Shown here piece by piece: positions 32,268 to 42,600 of a stretch of DNA of 64,000 nt. Position 1 is the first letter of the stretch. Each line of letters opens with the position of its first letter. The stretch lies in contig CAJNDS010002606.1 in the NCBI GenBank assembly GCA_905221605.1, positions 144,001 through 208,000 of the forward strand, in the 5' to 3' direction. This stretch comes from Symbiodinium natans (taxonomy: Eukaryota > Sar > Dinophyceae > Suessiales > Symbiodiniaceae). Position numbers and translations under genes: made by a program. The notes beneath the pieces are model-generated. The model was not told where the DNA came from. It worked only from the letters and a program-made list of their open reading frames with translations, and did not search any database.

Positions 32268-34498
32268 GTGAACCCATCTGTCGTATTAGCATACTATGCT
32301 AGCAGAGCACCCGCACTCTTTGAAAGACTTGGTTCTCTGGCACTTCTGGAGGTCTGCGCCGGCGTCCTCGTCGCTACGGCGGTGCTAGGAACGGTCTTGC
32401 TTGGCGCAGAGTGTCTTTCGTGGCCCCGTGCTGATTTGTCCGACCCTGCGGCGGCAGGCAGCTGCTTTTTGACCGGGCCTCCAGCAGCCCACCAGACCCC
32501 CCGCGCGCCCCAGACTTCCGCGACCGGCCATGCGCACGAGGCCACAGTGGGGACTGTATCGTATTGCATGGTGCAGGTCTGTTTCGGTTCCGTTATGTTC
32601 CATTCCAAATGTCAAAAGCCGTCTGCAGGCTCCGGCCGAGGGCTTTTCCTGGGCTGCTCGGGTTGCAAAACTGGCCCTTGGAACAGCGCCGAAGACGCTG
32701 CGAGCTATGCGAGCTGTAGCAATAGCCCGAGAAGTGCCGTACCTGAGGCTGCCCCGCTCTTGAGCATCGGCGCTGCCTTGGGCCACTCTGGCTGAAAAAA
32801 GGGTGACTTCTGGGCCCAAGATAGCATCTATAGGACCCTCTGCCAGAAGTCCTCGGTGGAGCGCTGGTCATCTGCCGAGGTGTCTTGCTGGGAGTGGCCG
32901 CGTCGCCGGCCAAGGCGATCACGGCAGAGCAGTTCAGACGCTTGGCTGGGAAGTCGCCGTTGCCGCTCTTGCATGTGGAAGATCGGGTGGCGACGTCGCC
33001 CGATGCTGTGTTCTGCCGGAGGCCAGCTCACCTACGCGCAGGTGAAGGGCAGCGGCCTCGCAAACCGCTGCCCCACCGTGGAGTCCAACGGCAGCGAGGT
33101 GCCTGTGCCATCAGGCGCGAGCTTTCACGAGCTGTCCAGAACCGTTGCAGGATGTTACGCCGCAGCATGCTGCAGCAATCATGCCGCGTCAGAGGCGCCC
33201 GCCTCGTCAACGTCTGCTTCGAGCCGAAGTCTTTCGCTGTTGAGTTCGAGACCGACAAGGGCAAGGAACCTGGGACTAAGCTTGGCCAACCGCTGAAGCT
33301 CTGAGTAGGCGTGTGCAGACGTGTGGGTGCTCGCGCGCGGGGGATTGCGATTGCTGATGTGCTAGCTGCTAGTTCCCGAGCGGCCGAGCGATGTGCAGGA
33401 GTTCTCCACCACCAAGCTCATGACCCGAGAGACCTACACCCTGGCCTTCATTGAGGGCTCTCTGGACGCAAACCCCATCACCTTCAAGGTGGCAGCAGTT
33501 TCCTCTCATGCATGTGTAATTCGCCGCCAATTCCGGCGGGGGGGGGGTGGGTGGGTGGGCTGGGGTGTTTTGCTTTGAAGCGCGGCTTTGGAGCGCAGGA
33601 GCAGGATGGCATGGACTTTGCGGCCACCACTGTGAAGCTCCCAGACGGCGAGTACGTGCCCTTCCTCTTCACGGTCAAGGCTCCACACTCAGGGAAGGCA
33701 ACAGTACTGCCGCAATACCACTTAATGCCACCATCCCACCCTGCAACACTGCTTCTTCCTCCAAGCGCCATTGTCAGGAGCTGGTTGCCAAGGGAGAGGG
33801 CAGCTCTTTCAAGCCTGGCTTCACCTGGGGCGGCGAGTTCAGCGTCCCGTCCTACCGAACTGGTGGTTTCCTTGACCCTAAGGCCTGCACGGACACATGT
33901 GTGAAAGTCTGTGACAGCTGCAAGGCTGCGAGGGTGCTTGGCTGCTTTGTGCAACAAAACATATCAAAACCTTCTGGCAGGGCCGTGGCATGTACCTCGG
34001 CTACGACCAGGCTGTTGCCCTCCCGGCCATGCAGTCCGATGGACAGAGTGGCCAGGAGGAGCTGTTCAAGGAGACCAACAAGGCCAGGCATAAGCCAGGC
34101 AGAAGCTAGCATGGACCGATGGACAAGTCTGCTTGGGTGAAGGTGTTCGACATCGGCAAGGGCGTCATTGAGATGGAGGTGAGCAAGGCAGGATGCTGCA
34201 TGCCGCTGCGGTGCAAAGTCAAAGATGCCTGGGGAAGGGGCCCTCAAAATGGTGCCAGCATGTGCCGGCCTTGTCAGGTGAACCAAGAGCTGGGTGAGAT
34301 CGGTGGCGTGTTTGTGTCGAAACAGCCATCCGACACGGACATGGGTGCCAAGGCGCCAGGGTGTCTGCTGCAACGTCGTACGGGACGGATGCCGAGCTTT
34401 GATCATGGCGATACGTTGGCCATGAGTGTGCACATCCGGAGGCCCCTCGCACAGTTCTCCTGAAGGGCATCTTCTATGGCAAGGTCGTGAAGGCGTGA
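32268..34498 (+). CDS. psbO: Photosystem II oxygen-evolving enhancer protein 1 (PsbO), copy 2
   Basis: Second tandem copy, with the same exon blocks about 2.91-2.93 kb downstream: lumen-targeting exon near 32852-32956 (VAASPAKAITAEQF), 33033 on (LTYAQVKGSGLANRCPT), 33379-33488 (TTKLMTRETYTLAFIEG), 33595-33690, 33781-33885, 33980-34093, 34128-34178, 34290-34350 and 34458-34498 (GIFYGKVVKA, stop). Mature-protein exons differ from copy 1 mostly by single bases, some silent (GCC to GCT in the SAWVKVF exon). An open frame of 175 codons from 32268 carries APALFERLGSLALLEVCAGV at its start and may hold the ER signal for plastid import, but it is not frame-conserved with copy 1. Both copies look intact over the mature region. 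Confidence 0.9.
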
Positions 34499-34831
34499 GA
34501 GGCACCCTCTTTCGAGACTCTAGTGCCTGGCCTTGCTTGAAGCGACCCTTGGGGTAAAGCAACTTAAAGCAACAGCAGACATACAGATAACGATACTGGT
34601 ACTGCACCTCTACCTGCTGACCCCCGGGGGCCATCTGCTTGCGGCAGAAAAAAATGCAGTGCATGTTGGCCTGAAGCACTGCTGCTGGTACTTCCAGTAG
34701 ATCATGATATCATGTGCATGCCACAGGGCTGGCAGTGGGGGGACCTGTGTGTGAACGGTGATGTACGGTGATGTTGGGGTTCAAAGGATATTGCAGTGGC
34801 ACCGCGACCCAGTAGCAGACTTGCTGTTGCC

Positions 34832-35479
34832 ATGGCGTCTCCGATGTCCCCAATTCTCGCAGTCCTGGCTTGGGCTCTGATCGGGGCTCTTGCAGAGGAT
34901 CCCGCTGGCAAACTGCGAGGGTCAGGAGCAGTGGACGGTGGTCTGGAATTCCCGGATGTGAGTGGACTGCCAGACACGCCAGGGCCATACCAAGAAGCGC
35001 CGAACAACACGGAAGCCGAGAAGCCCAAGCCAGCTATGCTCGATTGGCAATCCAAAGTTCCCAATGCCACCCAAGGCAGCCTGGGGAGCCTGATTTCTTT
35101 GAAAGCTTGGCAAGAGCACCAATTCTGCAATCTTCACGGAACAGGCTTCTTCTGCAATGGCGACACGCGGATTCGCTGCTGCAAGCTGGAGGATGGATAC
35201 ACTAAGTGTGGCTCCACTGCCAATGCCAGCGCCTGTGATTCACAGAAGCAGCAGAAGTCTCAATTGAAGACGGGTGCCGGTTGGTGGGGACCGTGGGGGC
35301 CTGGACCTAGTGGGCCTGGCGGCTGGCACATTCATACAGGCTGGCATGTCAGCAGCTATTGCCAGTCGCATCACGTCGGCTCCTTTTGCCGCTCCCACCA
35401 TATCATCCACTGCTGCAATGACTATGGGCACTTCGTGGAATGCAACAGCCAGTACCGTGACAGTGGCTACTACTGTTAG
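34832..35479 (+). CDS. Secreted protein with two six-cysteine modules, array copy 1
   Basis: 215 residues, no intron. I chose ATG 34832 because it gives a good signal peptide (MASPMSPILAVLAWALIGAL, likely cleaved before EDPAGK); the frame upstream has only a GTG. A TTGCAG about 40 bp before the ATG could be the spliced-leader acceptor. A Pro/Glu-rich linker with possible N-glycosylation sites (NNTE, NATQ, NASA) is followed by module 1 (from FCNLHGTGFFC) and, after a GWWGPWGPGPSGPGGW linker, module 2 (from YCQSHHVGSFC). Both follow C-x8-C-x7-CC-x8-C, then x8-C or x10-C; module 2 is His-rich. I recognise no family. A secreted or cell-surface, disulfide-stabilised role is inferred only. Confidence 0.85.
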   Translation: MASPMSPILAVLAWALIGALAEDPAGKLRGSGAVDGGLEFPDVSGLPDTPGPYQEAPNNTEAEKPKPAMLDWQSKVPNATQGSLGSLISLKAWQEHQFCNLHGTGFFCNGDTRIRCCKLEDGYTKCGSTANASACDSQKQQKSQLKTGAGWWGPWGPGPSGPGGWHIHTGWHVSSYCQSHHVGSFCRSHHIIHCCNDYGHFVECNSQYRDSGYYC

Positions 35480-35925
35480 CGGGCCAATTTTGTCGAAGGA
35501 TCCCTACGGAAACGCTGAGCCTTGACTAAGGGGCTTTGGCTCACATGCTGCAGCCGTACCGGGATGTTTGGATAGCGTGTTGTGTGACCTGGACAGTTCA
35601 CACAAACTTTCTGACCTTCGGTGACCTTGTAAAGTATTGTAAAGTGTGCAGCTCAATCATGCTCTTGGTGACCTTGCAGAAGGCAACGGGTCATCCTAAT
35701 TCCCGCGCGGCAGAGGGAGTCATCACCGTTGCTGCACGATGCATGGTAAAACTTCTCTCCGATGTGCTTGCACTATCTGCGCAGTCGGGTACTTTCAGTA
35801 GATGCTGTGACCTGCCACAGGGCTGGCAGTGGGGGGACCTGTGTGTGAAGGGTGATATACGGTGATGTTGGGGTTCAAAGGATATTGCAGTGGCACCGCG
35901 ACCCAGTAGCAGACTTGCTGTTGCC
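35480..35925. promoter_or_regulatory. Array spacer (446 bp), also at 36574-37019 and 37668-38113
   Basis: Identical spacers between coding copies. Each has short internal echoes (GTGACCTTGTAAAGTATTG then GTAAAGTGTGCAG; GGTGACCTTG twice) and ends in GGATATTGCAG before the next ATG. It must carry 3' processing and trans-splicing signals if the array is transcribed as one RNA. No canonical promoter motif is evident. Confidence 0.45.
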
Positions 35926-36573
35926 ATGGCGTCTCCGATGTCCCCAATTCTCGCAGTCCTGGCTTGGGCTCTGATCGGGGCTCTTGCAGAGGATCCCGCT
36001 GGCAAACTGCGAGGGTCAGGAGCAGTGGACGGTGGTCTGGAATTCCCGGATGTGAGTGGACTGCCAGACACGCCAGGGCCATACCAAGAAGCGCCGAACA
36101 ACACGGAAGCCGAGAAGCCCAAGCCAGCTATGCTCGATTGGCAATCCAAAGTTCCCAATGCCACCCAAGGCAGCCTGGGGAGCCTGATTTCTTTGAAAGC
36201 TTGGCAAGAGCACCAATTCTGCAATCTTCACGGAACAGGCTTCTTCTGCAATGGCGACACGCGGATTCGCTGCTGCAAGCTGGAGGATGGATACACTAAG
36301 TGTGGCTCCACTGCCAATGCCAGCGCCTGTGATTCACAGAAGCAGCAGAAGTCTCAATTGAAGACGGGTGCCGGTTGGTGGGGACCGTGGGGGCCTGGAC
36401 CTAGTGGGCCTGGCGGCTGGCACATTCATACAGGCTGGCATGTCAGCAGCTATTGCCAGTCGCATCACGTCGGCTCCTTTTGCCGCTCCCACCATATCAT
36501 CCACTGCTGCAATGACTATGGGCACTTCGTGGAATGCAACAGCCAGTACCGTGACAGTGGCTACTACTGTTAG
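35926..36573 (+). CDS. Secreted protein with two six-cysteine modules, array copy 2
   Basis: 215 residues with the same predicted protein as copy 1: signal peptide, acidic/Pro-rich linker, and two C-x8-C-x7-CC-x8-C modules joined by a Gly/Trp/Pro linker. The surrounding spacer is also identical to the others, which points to recent amplification or gene conversion. Expression of each copy cannot be separated from sequence alone. Confidence 0.85.
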   Translation: MASPMSPILAVLAWALIGALAEDPAGKLRGSGAVDGGLEFPDVSGLPDTPGPYQEAPNNTEAEKPKPAMLDWQSKVPNATQGSLGSLISLKAWQEHQFCNLHGTGFFCNGDTRIRCCKLEDGYTKCGSTANASACDSQKQQKSQLKTGAGWWGPWGPGPSGPGGWHIHTGWHVSSYCQSHHVGSFCRSHHIIHCCNDYGHFVECNSQYRDSGYYC

Positions 36574-37019
36574 CGGGCCAATTTTGTCGAAGGATCCCTA
36601 CGGAAACGCTGAGCCTTGACTAAGGGGCTTTGGCTCACATGCTGCAGCCGTACCGGGATGTTTGGATAGCGTGTTGTGTGACCTGGACAGTTCACACAAA
36701 CTTTCTGACCTTCGGTGACCTTGTAAAGTATTGTAAAGTGTGCAGCTCAATCATGCTCTTGGTGACCTTGCAGAAGGCAACGGGTCATCCTAATTCCCGC
36801 GCGGCAGAGGGAGTCATCACCGTTGCTGCACGATGCATGGTAAAACTTCTCTCCGATGTGCTTGCACTATCTGCGCAGTCGGGTACTTTCAGTAGATGCT
36901 GTGACCTGCCACAGGGCTGGCAGTGGGGGGACCTGTGTGTGAAGGGTGATATACGGTGATGTTGGGGTTCAAAGGATATTGCAGTGGCACCGCGACCCAG
37001 TAGCAGACTTGCTGTTGCC

Positions 37020-37667
37020 ATGGCGTCTCCGATGTCCCCAATTCTCGCAGTCCTGGCTTGGGCTCTGATCGGGGCTCTTGCAGAGGATCCCGCTGGCAAA
37101 CTGCGAGGGTCAGGAGCAGTGGACGGTGGTCTGGAATTCCCGGATGTGAGTGGACTGCCAGACACGCCAGGGCCATACCAAGAAGCGCCGAACAACACGG
37201 AAGCCGAGAAGCCCAAGCCAGCTATGCTCGATTGGCAATCCAAAGTTCCCAATGCCACCCAAGGCAGCCTGGGGAGCCTGATTTCTTTGAAAGCTTGGCA
37301 AGAGCACCAATTCTGCAATCTTCACGGAACAGGCTTCTTCTGCAATGGCGACACGCGGATTCGCTGCTGCAAGCTGGAGGATGGATACACTAAGTGTGGC
37401 TCCACTGCCAATGCCAGCGCCTGTGATTCACAGAAGCAGCAGAAGTCTCAATTGAAGACGGGTGCCGGTTGGTGGGGACCGTGGGGGCCTGGACCTAGTG
37501 GGCCTGGCGGCTGGCACATTCATACAGGCTGGCATGTCAGCAGCTATTGCCAGTCGCATCACGTCGGCTCCTTTTGCCGCTCCCACCATATCATCCACTG
37601 CTGCAATGACTATGGGCACTTCGTGGAATGCAACAGCCAGTACCGTGACAGTGGCTACTACTGTTAG
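37020..37667 (+). CDS. Secreted protein with two six-cysteine modules, array copy 3
   Basis: 215 residues, intact, same predicted protein as copies 1 and 2. It ends in DSGYYC followed by TAG. The twelve module cysteines are all present. It is followed by the standard 446-bp spacer and then the damaged fourth copy. Confidence 0.85.
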   Translation: MASPMSPILAVLAWALIGALAEDPAGKLRGSGAVDGGLEFPDVSGLPDTPGPYQEAPNNTEAEKPKPAMLDWQSKVPNATQGSLGSLISLKAWQEHQFCNLHGTGFFCNGDTRIRCCKLEDGYTKCGSTANASACDSQKQQKSQLKTGAGWWGPWGPGPSGPGGWHIHTGWHVSSYCQSHHVGSFCRSHHIIHCCNDYGHFVECNSQYRDSGYYC

Positions 37668-38113
37668 CGGGCCAATTTTGTCGAAGGATCCCTACGGAAA
37701 CGCTGAGCCTTGACTAAGGGGCTTTGGCTCACATGCTGCAGCCGTACCGGGATGTTTGGATAGCGTGTTGTGTGACCTGGACAGTTCACACAAACTTTCT
37801 GACCTTCGGTGACCTTGTAAAGTATTGTAAAGTGTGCAGCTCAATCATGCTCTTGGTGACCTTGCAGAAGGCAACGGGTCATCCTAATTCCCGCGCGGCA
37901 GAGGGAGTCATCACCGTTGCTGCACGATGCATGGTAAAACTTCTCTCCGATGTGCTTGCACTATCTGCGCAGTCGGGTACTTTCAGTAGATGCTGTGACC
38001 TGCCACAGGGCTGGCAGTGGGGGGACCTGTGTGTGAAGGGTGATATACGGTGATGTTGGGGTTCAAAGGATATTGCAGTGGCACCGCGACCCAGTAGCAG
38101 ACTTGCTGTTGCC

Positions 38114-38698
38114 ATGGCGTCTCCGATGTCCCCAATTCTCGCAGTCCTGGCTTGGGCTCTGATCGGGGCTCTTGCAGAGGATCCCGCTGGCAAACTGCGA
38201 GGGTCAGGAGCAGTGGACGGTGGTCTGGAATTCCCGGATGTGAGTGGACTGCCAGACACGCCAGGGCCATACCAAGAAGCGCCGAACAACACGGAAGCCG
38301 AGAAGCCCAAGCCAGCTATGCTCGATTGGCAATCCAAAGTTCCCAATGCCACCCAAGGCAGCCTGGGGAGCCTGATTTCTTTGAAAGCTTGGCAAGAGCA
38401 CCAATTCTGCAATCTTCACGGAACAGGCTTCTTCTGCAATGGCGACACGCGGATTCGCTGCTGCAAGCTGGAGGATGGATACACTAAGTGTGGCTCCACT
38501 GCCAATGCCAGCGCCTGTGATTCACAGAAGCAGCAGAAGTCTCAATTGAAGACGGGGGCCGGTTGGTGGGGACCGTGGGGGCCTGGACCTAGTGGGCCTG
38601 GCGGCTGGCACATTCATACAGGCTGTCAGCAGCTATTGCCAGTCGCATCACGTCGGCTCCTTTTGCCGCTCCCACCATATCATCCACTGCTGCAATGA
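38114..38698 (+). pseudogene. Array copy 4, frameshifted: first module intact, second lost
   Basis: Identical to the others up to the Gly/Trp linker. Then GGCTGGCATGTCAGC of copies 1-3 is GGCTGTCAGC here, a 5-bp deletion. The frame shifts after HIHTG and stops 27 codons later at 38698, giving about 194 residues without the second six-cysteine module. The old reading frame continues unspoiled downstream to the usual stop (TAG near 38754), so the lesion is young. It could still make a one-module secreted protein. Confidence 0.9.
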
Positions 38699-39392
38699 CT
38701 ATGGGCACTTCGTGGAATGCAACAGCCAGTACCGTGACAGTGGCTACTACTGTTAGCGGGCCAATTTTGTCGAAGGATCCCTACGGAAACGCTGAGCCTT
38801 GACTAAGGGGCTTTGGCTCACATGCTGCAGCCGTACCGGGATGTTTGGATAGCGTGTTGTGTGACCTGGACAGTTCACACAAACTTTCTGACCTTCGGTG
38901 ACCTTGTAAAGTATTGTAAAGTGTGCAGCTCAATCATGCTCTTGGTGACCTTGCAGAAGGCAACGGGTCATCCTAATTCCCGCGCGGCAGAGGGAGCAAT
39001 CACCGTTGCTGCACGATAGTTGCACGATGCATGGTAAAACTTCTCTCCGATGTGCTTGCACTATCTTAAGTTTACATGGCGCGACTGGTTCTTAACACGC
39101 TTACATGCAAGAGGGGACTCGGTGGCTCGTTGCCAACCCGTGCGAATCATTCCCGAGCAGTGGGAATTCCCGAAGAGATGTTTGATATTTTTTGCAGGGT
39201 AGGTACGTTGAGCTGCTCGTTTGCCGGTGCCCAAAGAGCTCGAAAAAACATGTGATGGCAAGAGCAGCTGCAACACCAAAGCTAGCAGCAGCGGCGACTG
39301 TTGCAACATGCCGCATACGCCATCATGCGCATTCCAGCAAGAGACAAAGTAGCACAAAGTTGGGCCCTCGAGCCCGGCGACACTGGGGTCTC

Positions 39393-39603
39393 ATGTCGGT
39401 CGTGACCACTTGGTTGCTGCTTCTGGCGCCCGTGTGCACTGTGGCCAAGACATCCAAGACCGAGTCAACTGATGGAGATGACTCCGTGACTGGTCAGGAC
39501 GCATCGGGACACGGTTGTCAGGCAGAAGTGTTCCTTCCTACTGAGAGCCCCCGCGCTCCGCGCAGCGTAAGATGCACCATTTGCTTCCATTCTGCCCAAG
39601 GCG
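39393..39603 (+). other. Possible signal-peptide-bearing ORF upstream of SEC63
   Basis: ATG 39393 opens a frame beginning MSVVTTWLLLLAPVCTVAKT, which looks like a secretion signal, and then an acidic Ser/Thr/Asp stretch. The frame runs on to 39920 but overlaps the first SEC63 membrane exon in another frame. It could be a separate small gene's first exon or chance. Confidence 0.22.
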
Positions 39604-42600
39604 ATGCTCTTCTTCTTCCTGGCCTTGCTGAGCTGCCTTCTGGTTCCCTGGACGGCTGCCGTGCTGTGGCACTTGCTGTTCCCAGGCCGCGCCGAGGCTC
39701 GGCAAGGGCTCGCGGGAAAAAGGCGTATGTCGGTATGGCGTATGGGCCTGAGGAAAGAGATCCAGTGCAACTACTGTCTCAACGGCTGATGGTGGACGCC
39801 GTTTGGTGCATGCTTGTGAGGTGGCGAAGGCCTTTCCCGAGACCAGTGAGCAGGGCTCGCACGTGCGCTACTGCCGAACACAGGCCATGGAGGCGGGGTC
39901 AGAGTTGGGGGTCCGGGTGACCTAGGATGTCGCAGGTTCGGGCACAGGGTTAGAGTCGGTTAGAGTAGTTTTTTTCCTTCGTTTGATGCTGAGAGGCACG
40001 GCGCGAGGCGGCGCTAAAAGAGCTGACGCTCGCTGCAAATGGCGGAGGCAGTGGTGACTGGTAGTGGACCGCCCTTCTCAGATATCTGTGGAATCATGAG
40101 GCTGCTTTACACTCTGCGAGCTCTGAGGAGATCTCGGAAGCTGTCCGGTGGTTTCTTGGGGACCCACGCCTGCAAGTGAGGCTTTAGCATGCGGAGCTTG
40201 CAGCTTTAGCGAGCTGAGGCGGCTTGTGATCTTGATGCTTCTTTGGTGCTGGCTAATCTACATCATCATTCAGGTCCCGTGGCAAAAAGACCTTCCCGGG
40301 TGGCAATGCTTGTGTGAGAGGGGCCAATAGCCCACTCTCTGCTAAACTGTCAGGTCAGACAGGTCTTGGCTACGAGTGCTTTGCGCCTCGGCACAACAGC
40401 TTTGCTTTGCTTGGCTTGGCTTCGCTCGGCTCAGCTCGGCTGGGCTCGGCTCGGCTCGGCTTGGCTTGGCTTTGCTTTGCTTTGCTTTGATGCCAGCCAG
40501 CGCACAAGGTCGGAGGGGTGTGGAAGGGTATGAAGGGTGCAATGTAATGTCAGCAGCGCAGTTGGTTCAAGACATCCAATCCGACCACCCGGACTACCAA
40601 CCCCAAACTTGTGCAGGGCAAAGATGCTTTGAAGTCAGGGGCCGCATCTCAGGTATCAGAATTTTGACCCCTATGAGATCTTGGACGTCGGCATGACCAC
40701 TTCCACCTCACAGATCAAGAGCCTTGGGTACACACGGTCTTCGCACTTCTAGGGGCAATATCCTGACATATTCCACAAGCCCATGTAATCCGAACACAGG
40801 TTGCTGACGTTAACATCATTGTGCCCTGAGGAAGGCTTACCACAAGCTGTCCCTCAAGTACCATCCCGACAAGAATAAAGAAGAAGGAGCAGCGGAGAAG
40901 TTCATGCTGATCAAGAAGGCCCGGCCAAGTTTTGGTGTAGATTTCCTCGTGCTGCTTTTGAGAGGACGTTCTAGAGTAGAGGTCGGCCCCACCTTGGAGT
41001 TTGAGCATCATCCGGGTCCCGGTTTGTCTTTTTTCAAGACACGAAACGCAAGCCCCCGAGCCCTCAAACTGCTCGAGAATGGACCATAGAATCCATAGAA
41101 ACTGAGACCTTGTAGTTCAGGCCTATGATGCCCTTACCGACCCCGTGGCCAAGCGCAACTACCGCCCCAGCCTCGGAGGGCCACCGTCAGTGTGGGGGTG
41201 TGTTAGAGTCTGTTAGATGCTAGCTGCGCTGTTCTCGCCCCAAAGACTTTTTTGGGTTCCTTCACAGCAAGAAACAATGAGCAGGAGCTTATGGCAACCC
41301 CGATGGACCTACTCGCGTCCAGCTTGACGTGGCGCTGCCCACAATAAGCAAGGAGCGCGGCAGACGCGACATGGGATCCATCCACCCTGAGCTACAAACT
41401 CCCTGAGCCCTAAAAACCTCGCAATAAACACCGAAAATGCCAGGAGAATCAAGGCTTGGTGTTGGTCCTTTTCCTGCTGTTGTTTGTCATCGGGGTGCCC
41501 CTGATGATGCTCTACTGCATGCCGCTCGGAAGCGGAGAAGCCGTTCGCGAGCCACTGTGCTAAGCTTCAGAAGTTGACAGCACTTCATTGTCTGTCAAGA
41601 GGCAGATCGTTAGGAGCCGCTTATTGCTTCGACATTCACGGACGGCGTTTGCACAAGGTCTACTGACAAGTAGGTCACCCAGAGTCATTCGGCACATGAG
41701 ATGTTGGTGTGCGTATGCAGGGGATCCTCGTCGGTTGATAACAACGGGCTTCCGCGAGAAACCAACAAGGCACGGTCTCAGCAGTAGAGGCTTCAGCCAA
41801 TTGCACCTATTCTACCAATTGCTTAAGAACCCCGGAAAATCAAAAATAATACCCCTTACTAAGGGCAATATAGGGAATGTTAATTTATCCTTTTGGGGTT
41901 CTTAAGCAAATGGTAGTTTTGAAGCAGCCGCCATCTGGCCGATTTCGAGCGTGGATGCCAGGTCCTGGCGGAAGGCTTCTCTCCGTCATTGGACGCAAAG
42001 CAGCTGCAGGACTCGGCGGACGCGGCATGCCTTGCGGTCTGGTTGGCTCATCTTTGCTGTGGCTGTTTTTGGCTGGGCAGAAGAGATCCGAGTGGAGAGG
42101 TTCGGGTCATGGGAGCCTTCATTGCGTTTCAGTTTTTGGCATACTCTGCTCTAGGCTTGGTGTGGGGCTAGAGCGGTCTCCGAGCGTCCACAGTGTCCGC
42201 AGGGCTGCAGAATGCTGCAGAGTGCAGATGCTTGTTTGAGCCGCTTGCGGGGGTCGCATGCGTTGGAGGGTTTTGGGGTAGGTGGGAGATCCCTCTGGTT
42301 TGTGTCTGGCGTGGAGTTGTGGGCAAACAGTCGTGTTGAACCTTAGCCGTTACTCAGCTGCATGTGCAAGTAGCGTCATGTGGGCATACCCATGCTTTGT
42401 GCGCATTTCGGCTCAGGAGCTTATTCTGAGGGCCTACGCAGCGGCGGAGAAGCCCAAGAATGAGGCGCTTTACTCTAATGCATTCTAATGCTTTAAAATG
42501 CCAGTTTTGCAATTCAAAGGGGCCGCCTTTTCAAGCCCGGTGTGGTCAGGAGCCGCTGGATGAGCTCCGCCAAGAGCGACTGAGCCTGCATCTAGCTTGT

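Larger units (their letters stand above)
29140..34672. repeat. Tandem segmental duplication (two units, offset about 2.9 kb) carrying psbO
   Basis: About 29140-31740 and 32010-34672 are near-identical. The offset grows from 2911 (29892 to 32803) through 2923 (30470 to 33393) to 2928 (31191 to 34119), through small insertions such as an added GGGGGATTGCGATTG-like piece in copy 2 near 33340. Upstream of about 29380 the copies are more diverged. Both end with a CCATCTGCTTGCGGCAGAAA block (near 31703 and 34631). Confidence 0.92.
34687..39065 (+). repeat. Four-unit tandem gene array, period 1094 bp
   Basis: Four head-to-tail units. Equivalent ATGs lie at 34832, 35926, 37020 and 38114, exactly 1094 bp apart. 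Units 1-3 are almost base-identical through coding sequence and spacer. The left edge shows CTTCCAGTAGATCATGATAT against CTTTCAGTAGATGCTGTGAC in the inner units, and the right edge breaks after GTGCTTGCACTATCT at about 39065. Unit 4 has a 5-bp coding deletion and an 11-bp duplication (AGTTGCACGAT) in its 3' spacer. Confidence 0.97.

Noticed and set aside
35525-35545. GGGCTTTGGCTCACATG as a relict dinoflagellate spliced leader
   Set aside because: Only the TTTGGCTCA core agrees. The leader's 5' half is absent and the site is in the 3' spacer of the array.
34702-38412. Repeated - strand and alternate-frame ORFs of 63-177 codons in the 1094-bp array
   Set aside because: Shadows of the six-cysteine gene. 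They recur only because the array recurs.
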